A stretch of DNA of 59,340 nucleotides from Thermoanaerobaculia bacterium (GCA_947259925.1 CAMYOG010000016.1:1-59340), one strand, 5' to 3'; counted from the first letter of the stretch, positions 15,578 through 24,844 are shown. Made by a program: numbers and translations. Notes: generated from the letters alone by a model not told the origin.

Positions 15578-16591
15578 CTATTTGTCTTTGAAGATCGCGA
15601 CGTTGAGCTGGCCGTCGGCGAGCGCGTAGCCGCGGTACATGCCATCGGTGTTGAAGACCAGGGCGGGGTTGCCCGAGGCGTCGAGCGCGATGATGCCGCC
15701 CTCGCCGCCGGCCTCGTGGAGGACGCCGTGGATGACCTGGTCAGCGGCCTCCTGAATCGTCAGATCGGCCGCACGGAGCCGGGCGCAGATGTCAAAGGCG
15801 ACGGCGAAGCGAATGAAGTACTCGCCGTGGCCGGTGGAGGAGACGCCGCACTCCGAGTTGGCGTACGTACCGGCGCCGATGATCGGCGAGTCGCCGATCC
15901 GACCGTGTTTCTTGTTGGTCATGCCGCCGGTCGAGGTCCCAGCCGCCAGGCGGCCGTCCCGGTCGAGGGCCACCGCGCCGACCGTTCCGAACGCGGCCGC
16001 GGCCCCACCACTCGCACCCACGTGCTCCCTTTCGCGAGCACGCTCGAGCGACTTCCAACGCCGCTCGGTCCAGAAGAACTCCGGGTCGACCATCTCGAGG
16101 CCCTGCGCGTCGGCGAACCGCTCGGCGCCGCTACCGGCCAAAAGCACATGCTCGGTCTTCTCCATAACCGCGCGCGCGGCGGTGATCGGGTGGCGGACCC
16201 GGGTCACTCCGGCGACCCCGCCGGCGAGGCTAGTCGAGCCGTCCATGATCGACGCATCGAGCTCGTTCCTCCCTTCGGCGGTGAAGACGGCGCCCCGTCC
16301 GGCGTTGAAGAGGGGATCGTCCTCCATTCGGCGGATCACCGTCTCGACCACGTCGAGACTGCTGGCACCCTCGTGCAGGAGCGCGATGCCCGCCTCGAGG
16401 GTCGCGGTGAGCGCGGACCTGTACGCCGCCTCGCGCTCGGCCGACACGTTCTCGGGCCGGATCGTCCCCGCGCCGCCATGGATCACCAGGGCGATCCGTG
16501 GCTGTTCGGCTTCGCCGCTGCCGGTGGAGCCGGAGCAAGCGAGCAGAATCAACGCCAGGGGGCCGAGCCTTCGGACGCCGTCGCGCAGCAT
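15578..16591 (-). CDS. Isoaspartyl peptidase / L-asparaginase 2 family lipoprotein
   Basis: The 337-residue protein belongs to the plant-type asparaginase Ntn-hydrolases. IALVIHGGAGTIRPE opens the domain, and the autoprocessing site is Gly202-Thr203 in AAFGTVGAVALDRDG, followed by the substrate-binding TSTGGMTNKKHGRIGD. Maturation would give alpha and beta chains with Thr203 as the nucleophile that hydrolyses L-isoaspartyl dipeptides and asparagine. The first 20 residues end in LILLAC-SGS, a lipobox, so the enzyme is likely a lipoprotein facing the periplasm, which is unusual for a family whose members are mostly cytoplasmic. The ATG at 16591 is chosen because it directly starts the signal; the open frame upstream is antisense to the helicase. 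Confidence 0.9.
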   Translation of the reverse strand: MLRDGVRRLGPLALILLACSGSTGSGEAEQPRIALVIHGGAGTIRPENVSAEREAAYRSALTATLEAGIALLHEGASSLDVVETVIRRMEDDPLFNAGRGAVFTAEGRNELDASIMDGSTSLAGGVAGVTRVRHPITAARAVMEKTEHVLLAGSGAERFADAQGLEMVDPEFFWTERRWKSLERAREREHVGASGGAAAAFGTVGAVALDRDGRLAAGTSTGGMTNKKHGRIGDSPIIGAGTYANSECGVSSTGHGEYFIRFAVAFDICARLRAADLTIQEAADQVIHGVLHEAGGEGGIIALDASGNPALVFNTDGMYRGYALADGQLNVAIFKDK

Positions 16592-16645
16592 GGGCCGTTG
16601 TTTATCACGGACGTGGTGGATAATGCAGGCCGGTAACGAGAGCGG

Positions 16646-19600
16646 ATGGCGGGAATCGGAGTCGAGGGCGCAGCGACCATCGTCGAGTCGCTCCAGTCGG
16701 ATCGAGAGCTCGGTCCGCAGCTCGTGCACTCCCTCTATCTGCCGCCCGCCGAGGCGGCCTTCGGGGAGCTCGATCCGGCGTTGCCCAGCCCGCTCGTCGA
16801 AGGTCTTACGAGCCGCGGCGTCGACCGCCTCTGGTCGCACCAGGTGGCCGGCCTGGCGGCGGCACGCCAGAGCCGCAACGTCCTGGTCACTACCCCGACG
16901 GCCTCCGGCAAATCGCTCATCTTTCAGCTGCCGGTCCTCGAGCGTGCCCTCCAGCGCCAGCCCGGTCATGCGCTCTTTCTCTATCCGCTCAAGGCGCTCG
17001 GACAGGACCAGCGGAGCAAGTTCACCGGACTGGTGGCGGCTTCCGGCCTCGAAGGACAGGACGGTTTCGGCTGCGAGATCTACGACGGCGACACGCCCCG
17101 TTCGGTCCGCGAGCTGATCAAGAAGGCGCCACCGCGGGTGGTCATCTCGAACCCCGACATGTTGCACCTGGGGATGCTGAGCTACTGGCAGAGCTGGGCG
17201 CCGTTTCTGCGCGAGCTGAGCTGGGTGGTGCTCGACGAGCTCCATACCTACCGAGGCATCTTCGGCAGCCACTTCCATCACGTGCTCGAGCGGCTTCTGA
17301 GGCTCTGCCGAGCGCAGGGCGCGGATCCGGTCCTGATCGCCTCGTCGGCGACGGCGGCCAACGCCGGCGAGTTCGCCCGCGAGCTGACCGGACAGTCGTT
17401 CGAGTGGATCTCGGAGTCGGGCGCGCCGCGCGAGGGCCGGCACTTCCTGCTGCTGCGTCCGGTGGCGAGTCCCTACACCCTCGCCCTCGATCTACTCGTC
17501 CGGCTGCTCAAAGCGGGTCTCAAGACGATCGTCTTCACCAAAGCCCGGCGGATCACCGAGCTCCTGTACCAGTGGCTGCGGCAGCAGGACTCCACGCTCG
17601 CTCGCAAGGTGGGCTGCTACCGGTCGGGCTTTCTGGCCGAAGAGCGGCGCGACATCGAGCGCCAGCTGTTCGAAGGGCATCTGGACGGGGTGATCTCGAC
17701 CTCGGCGCTGGAGATGGGGATCGACGTCGGCGGCCTCGACGCCTGCATCCTGGTCGGGTATCCGGGCAGCATCATGGCGACCTGGCAGCGCTCGGGTCGG
17801 GTCGGGCGCGCCGGCAAGGAGTCGATCACCGCGCTCGTCGCCCTGCCCGACGCCCTCGATCAGTACCTGCTGGACCATCCGGACGAGTTCGTCGGTCGAC
17901 CGTGCGAGCAGTTGGTCGTCGACCCACGTAACGAGCCGATCAGTCGCAAGCACCTGCTGTGCGCGGCCGCCGAAGAGCCGCTGCGTAGAGACGGCGATCG
18001 GGCCTACCTGCGCGATCACGCCCCGGTGGTAGGGGAGCTTCTCCGAGAAAACCGACTGGTCGAAGCGGCCGACGGCTCGGAGATCTACGCCCGCGAGCGC
18101 CGGCCCCAGCGAGGCGTCAGCCTCCGGGGCGCGGGCTCGAGCTCGACCATCCTCGACGCCTCGGCCGGCCGGGTCATCGGCACCGTCGACGGCGTCCGGG
18201 TGCTGCACGAATGCCATCCCGGGGCGATCTATCTTCATCAGGGACGCCAGTACCTGGTGCGCGAGCTCGATCTCGACGGTGCCCAGGTGCACGCGGAGCC
18301 GGTCCAGGTCGACTACTTCACGACGCCGTTGACCGAGAAGGAGACCGAGATCCGCGAGCTTCTGGACGAGAGAACGGAGGGCCCACTGACGGTCCGCCTC
18401 GGCCGTCTCCTGGTCTCCGAGCGAGTGGTCGGATTCCAGCGCAAGAAGATCCAGGGGCAGGTGGTGCTCGACCAGCAGACGCTCGACCTGCCGCCGGTCC
18501 GCTACGAGACGGTGGGGCTCTGGTGGCTGGCGCCCCGGGCGATCCAGCGGACGCTCGAGCTCCGGGAAGAGCACTTCATGGGCTCGCTGCACGCCGCGGA
18601 GCACGCGGCGATCTCCCTCTTTCCGCTCCACGCCCTCTGCGATCGGGGAGACATCGGTGGCATCTCGATGCCGCGCCATCCCCAGACCCGTTGTGGCTGC
18701 GTCTTCATCTACGACGGCCACCCGGGCGGCGTCGGAATCGCCGCGCGCGGCTTCCAGGAGCTTCCGAAGCTGCTCGAGCGAGTGCTCGATCTGCTCGACG
18801 GCTGCTCGTGTGATGACGGCTGCCCGTCGTGCGTGCAGTCGCCCAAGTGCGGCAACGGCAACCGACCGCTCGACAAGGACGGTGCGGCGCACCTCCTGCG
18901 CATCCTGCTCGGCAGAGACGACGCGGTGGAGGAGATCGTCGCGCCCGAGATGCCGGCGATCGAGCCCGTTACCGAGCTCGAACTGGAAGCGCCGGGCTCG
19001 CGACGCTACGACGAGCGGGGCAGGATAGGGGAGGCACACGTCGAGGAGGAGTCAGAGCCGGACCACGAGGTGGCCGCGCCTCCGGCGCCACCTCCGGTCG
19101 CTCCCGAGCCCGCGGCTCCGCCGCGCCCATACGACTGGCGAGCCCGCCGGGACAGCGAGCGGGCGTTCTGGGAGTACCTGGACGAGCCGGAGCCGGCGCC
19201 GCTGCCGGCCGGCGACCCCGTCGAGAAGTCCGGGTCGGAGCCGGCCCCGCCCGAACGGCGCGCCCAGCGTTCGGGTCCGATCTCGCTGCCGGTGCCGCCC
19301 GGCGCGGTCCACAACACCGTGCTCTTCGACCTCGAGACGCGGCGCTCGGCCGCCGAGGTGGGGGGGTGGGGCAAGGCCTATCGGATGCTGGTGGCGATCG
19401 GCGTCGTCTTGCACCTGGAGGAAGGCCGCTTCGAGGTGTTCGGCGAGGACCAGGTCGAAGACCTGATCGCCCGCCTCGAAGCGGCCGATCTGGTCATCGG
19501 CTTCAACGTCAAGAAGTTCGACTACTCGGTGCTGAACGGCTATACCGGGATCGACTATGTGCGGCGGCTACCGACGCTCGACCTGCTCGAAGAGGTACAT

Positions 19601-19843
19601 CGACGGATCGGCTTCCGCGTCGGCCTCACCCATCTGGCGGAGGAGACGCTGGGCGACAGCAAGTCGGCCGACGGGCTCGAGAGCCTGCAGTGGGTGCGCG
19701 AGGGTCGGCTCGACCTGGTCGAGGACTACTGTCGCAAGGACGTCGAGCTGCTGCGCGACCTCTATCTCTTCGGCCGCCGGATGGGCTATCTGGTCTACCG
19801 GGACGGGGAGGGCCGGCAGGTGAGGCTACCGGTCGACTGGTAG
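16646..19843 (+). CDS. MrfA-type DNA helicase fused to an MrfB-type DEDD exonuclease
   Basis: This 1065-residue protein joins two enzymes. Residues 1-~760 are a DEAD/H helicase of the YprA/MrfA type: Walker A TPTASGKS (83-90), motif II DELH (197-200), helicase C domain with STSALEMGIDVGGLDAC and QRSGRVGRAG, and the DUF1998 zinc site CSCDDGCPSC...C (Cys 720-735). A ~130-residue Pro/Glu-rich linker follows. Residues ~890-1065 are a YprB/MrfB-like RNase H-fold exonuclease with DEDD residues D895/E897 (LFDLETR), N954/D959 (GFNVKKFD) and Y1028/D1032 (YCRKD). In Bacillus subtilis MrfA and MrfB are separate products of one operon and repair mitomycin C damage. Fusion implies the same path here, acting on DNA in the cytoplasm. 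Confidence 0.88.
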   Translation: MAGIGVEGAATIVESLQSDRELGPQLVHSLYLPPAEAAFGELDPALPSPLVEGLTSRGVDRLWSHQVAGLAAARQSRNVLVTTPTASGKSLIFQLPVLERALQRQPGHALFLYPLKALGQDQRSKFTGLVAASGLEGQDGFGCEIYDGDTPRSVRELIKKAPPRVVISNPDMLHLGMLSYWQSWAPFLRELSWVVLDELHTYRGIFGSHFHHVLERLLRLCRAQGADPVLIASSATAANAGEFARELTGQSFEWISESGAPREGRHFLLLRPVASPYTLALDLLVRLLKAGLKTIVFTKARRITELLYQWLRQQDSTLARKVGCYRSGFLAEERRDIERQLFEGHLDGVISTSALEMGIDVGGLDACILVGYPGSIMATWQRSGRVGRAGKESITALVALPDALDQYLLDHPDEFVGRPCEQLVVDPRNEPISRKHLLCAAAEEPLRRDGDRAYLRDHAPVVGELLRENRLVEAADGSEIYARERRPQRGVSLRGAGSSSTILDASAGRVIGTVDGVRVLHECHPGAIYLHQGRQYLVRELDLDGAQVHAEPVQVDYFTTPLTEKETEIRELLDERTEGPLTVRLGRLLVSERVVGFQRKKIQGQVVLDQQTLDLPPVRYETVGLWWLAPRAIQRTLELREEHFMGSLHAAEHAAISLFPLHALCDRGDIGGISMPRHPQTRCGCVFIYDGHPGGVGIAARGFQELPKLLERVLDLLDGCSCDDGCPSCVQSPKCGNGNRPLDKDGAAHLLRILLGRDDAVEEIVAPEMPAIEPVTELELEAPGSRRYDERGRIGEAHVEEESEPDHEVAAPPAPPPVAPEPAAPPRPYDWRARRDSERAFWEYLDEPEPAPLPAGDPVEKSGSEPAPPERRAQRSGPISLPVPPGAVHNTVLFDLETRRSAAEVGGWGKAYRMLVAIGVVLHLEEGRFEVFGEDQVEDLIARLEAADLVIGFNVKKFDYSVLNGYTGIDYVRRLPTLDLLEEVHRRIGFRVGLTHLAEETLGDSKSADGLESLQWVREGRLDLVEDYCRKDVELLRDLYLFGRRMGYLVYRDGEGRQVRLPVDW

Positions 19844-19848
19844 CGGCG

Positions 19849-20631
19849 CTAGGCCTGGGCGATGAGCGCGATGCGCTCGCGCGTCGAGACCACCACGCCG
19901 CCCGGCCGCTCTACGGTGACGGCGAACAGGTAGGGCTCGCTGACGTCGATCTTGGCGTCGATCGGAACGACGATCTCGGTGCCGTCTGCCGAGACGTCGA
20001 AGACTCCGCCATCGACGGGGTAGCGCTCGTCGCGCGCCCGGTCGAAGATCCAGAGCTGGTACTGGAACTCGGTCGGGTCGTTGACCTCGAGGCCGGCGAA
20101 GCGCATGAACCCGGCCTGGCGCTCGTTGTTCCAGATCACTTCACCAGAAGCTCCGACCGCGGTGCTGTCCTCGGTGGCCGTCCAGGTGAGTCTCAGGGTC
20201 GCCGGGTCCTGGGCCAGGCTCTCCGCGGTCACGGTGAAGGACTCGGCAGCCTGCGGGACGCTCTTCGCATCGGGCTGGAGGCGCGGCCACCAGCCAAGGA
20301 CGGCGATCGTGAGCACAGCCGCGGCGGCCCACCACCCTAACGGGCCGAGCCGAGCGCCCGCGGTCGTCCTGGGCGGCGTATCCGGCTCCGAGTCGGGCCC
20401 GAGCTGCCGCTCGCCGGTCTCGACCAGCCGCAGCTTCACGTCAGTGGGCATCGTCTGCTCCGGTCCCAGGAGCGCCAGGTGGACGGCGGCCGCGGCACGG
20501 TCGAAGCCGCGCGGATCGACCTCCGGGAAGCCGATCAGCAGGTTATCGAGGCTGTCGGCCTCCTCCTGCGACAGACCTTCTGTGGCCTTCGTGGCGAGCA
20601 GCTCGAACAGTCGCTCTTGGCTCGCGTTCAT
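19849..20631 (-). CDS. RskA-like anti-sigma factor
   Basis: The 260-residue product has a cytoplasmic N-terminus (ERLFELLATKATEGLSQEEA), one transmembrane helix near residues 97-115 (LGWWAAAAVLTIAVLGWW) and a periplasmic beta domain with features of the RskA C-terminal fold: TATEDSTAVGASGEVIWNN, RFAGLEVNDPTEFQYQLWIF and VVVSTRERIALIAQA. Such proteins hold an ECF sigma factor at the membrane until released by regulated proteolysis. Its ATG overlaps the stop of the ECF sigma gene (ATGA, 20628-20631), so the pair is translationally coupled. Confidence 0.85.
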   Translation of the reverse strand: MNASQERLFELLATKATEGLSQEEADSLDNLLIGFPEVDPRGFDRAAAAVHLALLGPEQTMPTDVKLRLVETGERQLGPDSEPDTPPRTTAGARLGPLGWWAAAAVLTIAVLGWWPRLQPDAKSVPQAAESFTVTAESLAQDPATLRLTWTATEDSTAVGASGEVIWNNERQAGFMRFAGLEVNDPTEFQYQLWIFDRARDERYPVDGGVFDVSADGTEIVVPIDAKIDVSEPYLFAVTVERPGGVVVSTRERIALIAQA

Positions 20632-21206
20632 GCCGTCACCGTCCCGGTCCGCTCGTCGAGCTGGGCGATCCGCTGCCGAACGAGGTTGAGGCCTCGCCAG
20701 ATGTGGGACTTGACGGTGCCGATCGGGATGTCCGTCAGGTCGGCGATCTCGCTGTGCGACATCCCCTGGTAGATGGAGAGCTCGATCACCTTGCGCTGAT
20801 CCGGCTTGAGCTCCTGCAGCAGCTCCGCCGCGATCAACGCCTCGACTCCGCGTTCGGTCGCCAGGTGATCGTCGCTGGCGGGATCCGGGCCGTCCTCGGG
20901 CATCGCCACCAGCTTCGGCCGGCGCCCCGCCTTGCGGAGCGTGTCGATCAGGCGTCGCCGGGCGACCATCGCGACGAAGGACTTCTCGGAGGATTTCGTG
21001 GCGTCGAAGCTGGCGGCGTTCTTCCAGAGCGACAGGAAGATGTCCTGCACCGCGTCTTCGGCATCGGCCGTGGTGCGCATCATGCTGCGCGCGATCGACC
21101 AGATCAGGCCCGAGTACTGGTCGATACAGTCCTGGACCGCGTCTGGATTCCCAGCGGCGATACGCCCCAGTACCGAAGGCGCTCGATCCGCGGAGTCGGC
21201 CGTCAT
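20628..21206 (-). CDS. ECF (group 4) RNA polymerase sigma factor
   Basis: A 192-residue sigma factor: region 2 spans SGLIWSIARSMMRTTADAED and AVQDIFLSLWKNAASFD, and region 4 is LKPDQRKVIELSIYQGMSHS with helix-turn-helix SEIADLTDIPIGTVKSHIWRG. The domains are joined by an acidic linker (MPEDGPDPASDD). I choose the ATG at 21206 (MTADSADRAPS); the frame is open up to 21272 but that would overlap the fasciclin stop and add a hydrophobic tail without homology. The gene sits between a fasciclin gene and the RskA-like anti-sigma gene on the same strand. Confidence 0.9.
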   Translation of the reverse strand: MTADSADRAPSVLGRIAAGNPDAVQDCIDQYSGLIWSIARSMMRTTADAEDAVQDIFLSLWKNAASFDATKSSEKSFVAMVARRRLIDTLRKAGRRPKLVAMPEDGPDPASDDHLATERGVEALIAAELLQELKPDQRKVIELSIYQGMSHSEIADLTDIPIGTVKSHIWRGLNLVRQRIAQLDERTGTVTA

Positions 21207-21268
21207 GTCGGGGAATAGTAGAACGGAAGCCGCGGGGCTGGATAGCCCCGCGGCAGCCGCGCTGGTGA

Positions 21269-21763
21269 TCATTGCGGGAGCAGAACGCTATCGATGATGT
21301 GGATCACGCCGTTCGACGCGTTGACGTCCGCTTGCACGACCTTGGCACCGTTGACCATGACTCCGTTGTCGTCGGTCGAGAAGGTCAGGCTGCCACCCTG
21401 CAGGGTGTCGGCGCCGGGCATCGAGACGACCGCGCCGCTCTCGTAGGTACCCGAGACCACGTGGTACGTGAGGATCGCGGCGAGCTGGTCCTTGTTCTCG
21501 GGCTTGAGCAGGTTGTCGACCGTACCCTCGGGGAGCTTGGCGAACGCCTCATCGGTCGGAGCGAAGACGGTGAACGGTCCGTCGCCCTTGAGAGCGTCGA
21601 CCAGATCCGCGGCCTGAAGAGCCGCGGCGAGGGTGGTGAACGAGCCGGCGGCGACCGCGGTGTCGACGATGTCGGGCTGCTCGGTGGTGTAGCTGCCGGC
21701 GAATGCCGTCGCGGCGACCAGCAGGATGGCGATGGCACTGACGAGGAACTTCCGGGTGTACAT
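21269..21763 (-). CDS. Secreted fasciclin (FAS1) domain protein
   Basis: From the ATG at 21763 (GGAG about 10 bases upstream) the product has 164 residues. A signal peptide ([18 protein letters not shown]) precedes a single FAS1 domain with its H1 box [15 protein letters not shown], middle [12 protein letters not shown] and H2-like end [16 protein letters not shown]1 proteins act in adhesion or as secreted stress proteins. The gene heads an apparent fasciclin-sigma-anti-sigma operon. In mycobacteria, SigK with its anti-sigma RskA controls the FAS1 proteins MPT70/MPT83, so a comparable autoregulated unit is likely here. Confidence 0.9.
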   Translation of the reverse strand: MYTRKFLVSAIAILLVAATAFAGSYTTEQPDIVDTAVAAGSFTTLAAALQAADLVDALKGDGPFTVFAPTDEAFAKLPEGTVDNLLKPENKDQLAAILTYHVVSGTYESGAVVSMPGADTLQGGSLTFSTDDNGVMVNGAKVVQADVNASNGVIHIIDSVLLPQ

Positions 21764-21889
21764 GACTTGGTTCTCCAATCGGTTGGTTGAACTGGGTTGC
21801 GTCGGGTGTCGAGAGGTGCGCACCAATCGACTGTTCTCGCCCCTACCTTCGGCGAGCGGTACTGTCCGGTTGCAGCCCGGATCGGACGC

Positions 21890-22780
21890 CTAGACGAAAT
21901 AGCCCAGGAAGTCGATCACCGGCACGACCAGGTCGGCCATCGACCGGGCCTCGGCGGCGAGCTCCGGCGGCTCCGCCTTGGGGCCGTAGAGGTTCTCGTG
22001 ACGGTCGATCTGCTGTTGCTCGAGGTCGGCCTCGAGATTCGCCCGCTTGGCACCGCCTCTCTGAAGCCAGCGGAGGATCTGGGCGAGCTCGCCCTCGTCG
22101 AACCAGACTCCGTGATCGCGGCAGGTGTCGACGATGACGCCGCTCTTGCGGCCGTAGTTGCGGCGGTGCATGAGCAGGCCGCAGATCGTGCACGGCCGGT
22201 AGAGGCGCTGCTCCATCTCGATCGGCTTGATCGGCACCGGTGTGGTGTCCCCGTTGTTGCCGAGCGCGGCGACCGCCGTCCGCACCTCTTCGGCGTTCGA
22301 GGCGAGGCGTTGGAACACCTCGTTCGGCACCCAGAGACCCGCACAGGCGCCGCATTCGAGCACCGACAGCTCGCGTTCGTCCAGCCGTCTCGACTGCAGC
22401 TTGTGCCCGTTGTCGCACGCGGGACAGTCGAAGTTTGTCGGCGTGCCGGCACTCGCCTGGGGCGCGATCGTCGCTCCGCACGAGTGGCAGAACCGAGCTC
22501 GATCACTGATGCGAGCGGTGCAGCGAGGGCAGATCGTGTGGAGATCGCGCTCGTGTAGCGTGAAGGAGGAGTCGCAGAACGAGCACCTGGCTTCCTGATG
22601 GCGGCGTGGCGCTCCGCACGACGAGCAGCGGACCACGGCGGCGTCGTGACCCTCCGGCTTGGGAACCCGCACCAGCTGCCCGCAGCCGCAGTGGAAGCGG
22701 TCGCCCGGCTCCAGCTGCGAAGCGTCGTACTGCATCGAACAGCCTGGACAGAGCACGAGATGGCGGATCCGGTCGGCCAT
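21890..22780 (-). CDS. Multi-zinc-ribbon protein (TFIIB-type zinc finger)
   Basis: The 296-residue protein contains at least five Cys-x2-Cys knuckles in its first half: LCPGCSMQYD, FHCGCGQLV, CSSCGAP/CSFCDSS, ICPRCTARIS/FCHSCGA. A pair of blocks CPACDNG...LECGACAGLW and CTICGLLM...CRDHGVWFDEGEL follows, matching the CxxC-x(n)-CxxCxGxW signature of the TFIIB-type zinc-finger family (a bacterial family unrelated in role to the archaeal factor). A helical end (AKRANLEADLEQQQIDRHEN) and a short hydrophobic tail follow. Start at 22780 (MADRIRHL) rather than 22804. Function unknown; nucleic-acid or protein binding is plausible. Confidence 0.75.
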   Translation of the reverse strand: MADRIRHLVLCPGCSMQYDASQLEPGDRFHCGCGQLVRVPKPEGHDAAVVRCSSCGAPRRHQEARCSFCDSSFTLHERDLHTICPRCTARISDRARFCHSCGATIAPQASAGTPTNFDCPACDNGHKLQSRRLDERELSVLECGACAGLWVPNEVFQRLASNAEEVRTAVAALGNNGDTTPVPIKPIEMEQRLYRPCTICGLLMHRRNYGRKSGVIVDTCRDHGVWFDEGELAQILRWLQRGGAKRANLEADLEQQQIDRHENLYGPKAEPPELAAEARSMADLVVPVIDFLGYFV

Positions 22781-22860
22781 TACGAACCACCCTACGCCGT
22801 TCAAACTCGTCCGTCTGTGAAGCTTTTTGCCTGCTATCGTGTGCGCTTCGGAGATCTCGG

Positions 22861-23562
22861 ATGAGCTGGCGCTCGGTTCTGCTGCTCTTGCTGCTCGGCT
22901 TCGCTGTCGGAGCGATGGTGTTCGTGGTGGTCAAGGGCGGACTGGTCGGTTTGCCGACCTCGCCGTTCGGAGGTGACGGTCGGCAGGTCTCACTCCTCGA
23001 GGAGGCGGCGCTGGCCGAGAAGCGGATCGCCGATCGGTTCCCCGAGGTGCGAGCGGACCGAAAGCGCGGGCAGGGTCAGGAGCTCAACCTGCGGCTGGTC
23101 GAGGCCGACCTGCGGGATCTGGCGATGGCGGGGCTGTCGCGCCATCCGGAGGGCCGGCGGGTGCTCGAGCTCGCCCACCAGATTCGCGCCGAGATCGACG
23201 GCGACGAGGTCGGTTTCGAGTTGATCGTGAATCTCTCCGAGCTCCCGCGCGACCGGCTGAGCGACAAGGAGCTCGAGACGGTCGAGAAGCTCGAGGAACT
23301 CTTGCCCCTGCTCGGCCGGAGCGACCTGCCGATCGGTATCTACGGCAGCCCCCAGGCGAGCCGGGGCCGGATCCGCCTGGGCGGATCGCCCTGGATGCGG
23401 TTTTCCGTTCTGAAGCTCTCGCTCGGCACCGTGAGCGAGCGACTCGGCATTCCCGAGCAGGATCTGGAGAACTCGCTCGAGATCGAGTGGCCCGGATTCG
23501 AGGTGCTGGACGTCACGGTCGCGAACGGTGCCATCGAGCTGCTGGTGACGCGCTCCGCCTGA
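22861..23562 (+). CDS. Membrane-anchored protein of unknown function
   Basis: A 233-residue product with one N-terminal membrane anchor (RSVLLLLLLGFAVGAMVFVV) and a soluble, Leu/Glu/Arg-rich periplasmic part that alternates helices (LLEEAALAEKRIADRFPEV) and strands (GFELIVNLSELPRD, LENSLEIEWPGFEVLDVTV). No family is recognised. It lies four bases before the permease start on the same strand, so the two are likely co-transcribed and the protein may be linked to transport or to the envelope. Confidence 0.65.
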   Translation: MSWRSVLLLLLLGFAVGAMVFVVVKGGLVGLPTSPFGGDGRQVSLLEEAALAEKRIADRFPEVRADRKRGQGQELNLRLVEADLRDLAMAGLSRHPEGRRVLELAHQIRAEIDGDEVGFELIVNLSELPRDRLSDKELETVEKLEELLPLLGRSDLPIGIYGSPQASRGRIRLGGSPWMRFSVLKLSLGTVSERLGIPEQDLENSLEIEWPGFEVLDVTVANGAIELLVTRSA

Positions 23563-23566
23563 GTCG

Positions 23567-24844
23567 ATGCCGGAGGCACGGCAGGGACTCAGACGAGCGG
23601 TCTCGCGCTGGGAGATCGTCAGCTACTCGCTCAATGACGTCATTGGCAGCGGCGTCTATCTGCTGCCCGCGGCGGCGGCGGCGCTGCTCGGTCCCGCCAG
23701 CCTCTGGGCGGTCGGCCTCGCCGGCCTGGCCGTGGCGCTGATCGTCCTCTGCTTCGCCGAGGCGTCGACGCACTTCCGGGAAACGGGAAGTGGGTATCTC
23801 TACGCGCGTGCCGCCTTCGGCGACTTCGTCGGCTTCGAGGTCGGCTGGATGACCTGGCTCGCGCGCGTCGCGTCGGTGTCGTCGCTCTCGGCCGGCTTTG
23901 CCCAGGCGGTCTCCTACTGGTGGCCGGGAGCGGCGCAGGGCCCGGGCCGGACGGTAGCGGTCCTTTTGCCGCTCCTGGCGCTGACGGCGATCAACGTCGC
24001 CGGCGTCAAGGCGAGCATCCGTACGTCGGTCTTGATGGTCGCCACCAAGGTGATCCCGCTCCTGATCTTCGTCGGCGGCGGGATCTGGCTGGTCTCGGTC
24101 GAGACCGTCCGGTCGCAGACGGCGACCGAACCGGGCGGCCTGGTCGGAGCCGCTCTGCTTCTGCTCTACGCCTACGCCGGGTTCGAGAACACCCCGGCGC
24201 CCGCGGGCGAGTTCAAGCGGCCGAGGCGCGATATCCCGTTCGCGCTCCTCACCCAGATCACCCTGGTGACGGTGCTGTACGTCCTGGTCCAGTGGGTGGT
24301 CCTCGGCACGCTGCCGGAAGCCGGCTCCTCGTCGACCCCGCTGGCCGATGCCGCGCGGCGCTTCCTCGGCTCGTGGGGAGGCTGGATGCTGACCGTGGGT
24401 GGCGCCGTGTCGATCCTCGGCACCAACCACAACACCATTCTGGCCGGCCCGCGCTACCTCTACGCGCTGGCGTGCGACGGCTTCGGCCCGAGGTTCCTGG
24501 CGGCCGTCCATCCTCGCTTCCAGACGCCGGCCAACGCCATCGTGCTGCAGTCCGCGATCGCCATCCCGCTTGCCCTCACCGGCACCTTCGTCGGTCTGGC
24601 CGCGCTCTCGGTGGTCGCGCGGCTGGTCACCTATCTCGGCACGACCGCCGCGGTGCCGGTCCTGCGCCGCAAGCTCGGCAGCCCGGGGGGGCGGTTCCGG
24701 CTTCCCGGCGGTCCGGTGATCCCGATCGCGGCGAGCCTGCTGGCGCTGGCCTTTGCCGCCAGTGCCCAGCCCGTCAACCTGATCGCCGCCGCGATCGCGC
24801 TCGCGATCGGCGCGGTGCTCTATCGCTTCCGTCGCCGCGACTAG
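23567..24844 (+). CDS. APC-family amino acid permease
   Basis: The 425-residue protein is almost entirely hydrophobic, with about 12 transmembrane helices. The first helix carries the APC signature SYSLNDVIGSGVYLLP (the unwound GSG substrate site of LeuT-fold carriers), followed by ALIVLCFAEASTHFRETGSGY and, in helix 6, LLYAYAGFENTPAPAGE with the F-E pair that binds amine substrates. RPRRDIPFALL is the conserved cytoplasmic loop. It probably imports an amino acid or polyamine by proton symport or exchange; the substrate is undetermined. Its stop overlaps that of the convergent kinase by four bases (CTAG). Confidence 0.88.
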   Translation: MPEARQGLRRAVSRWEIVSYSLNDVIGSGVYLLPAAAAALLGPASLWAVGLAGLAVALIVLCFAEASTHFRETGSGYLYARAAFGDFVGFEVGWMTWLARVASVSSLSAGFAQAVSYWWPGAAQGPGRTVAVLLPLLALTAINVAGVKASIRTSVLMVATKVIPLLIFVGGGIWLVSVETVRSQTATEPGGLVGAALLLLYAYAGFENTPAPAGEFKRPRRDIPFALLTQITLVTVLYVLVQWVVLGTLPEAGSSSTPLADAARRFLGSWGGWMLTVGGAVSILGTNHNTILAGPRYLYALACDGFGPRFLAAVHPRFQTPANAIVLQSAIAIPLALTGTFVGLAALSVVARLVTYLGTTAAVPVLRRKLGSPGGRFRLPGGPVIPIAASLLALAFAASAQPVNLIAAAIALAIGAVLYRFRRRD

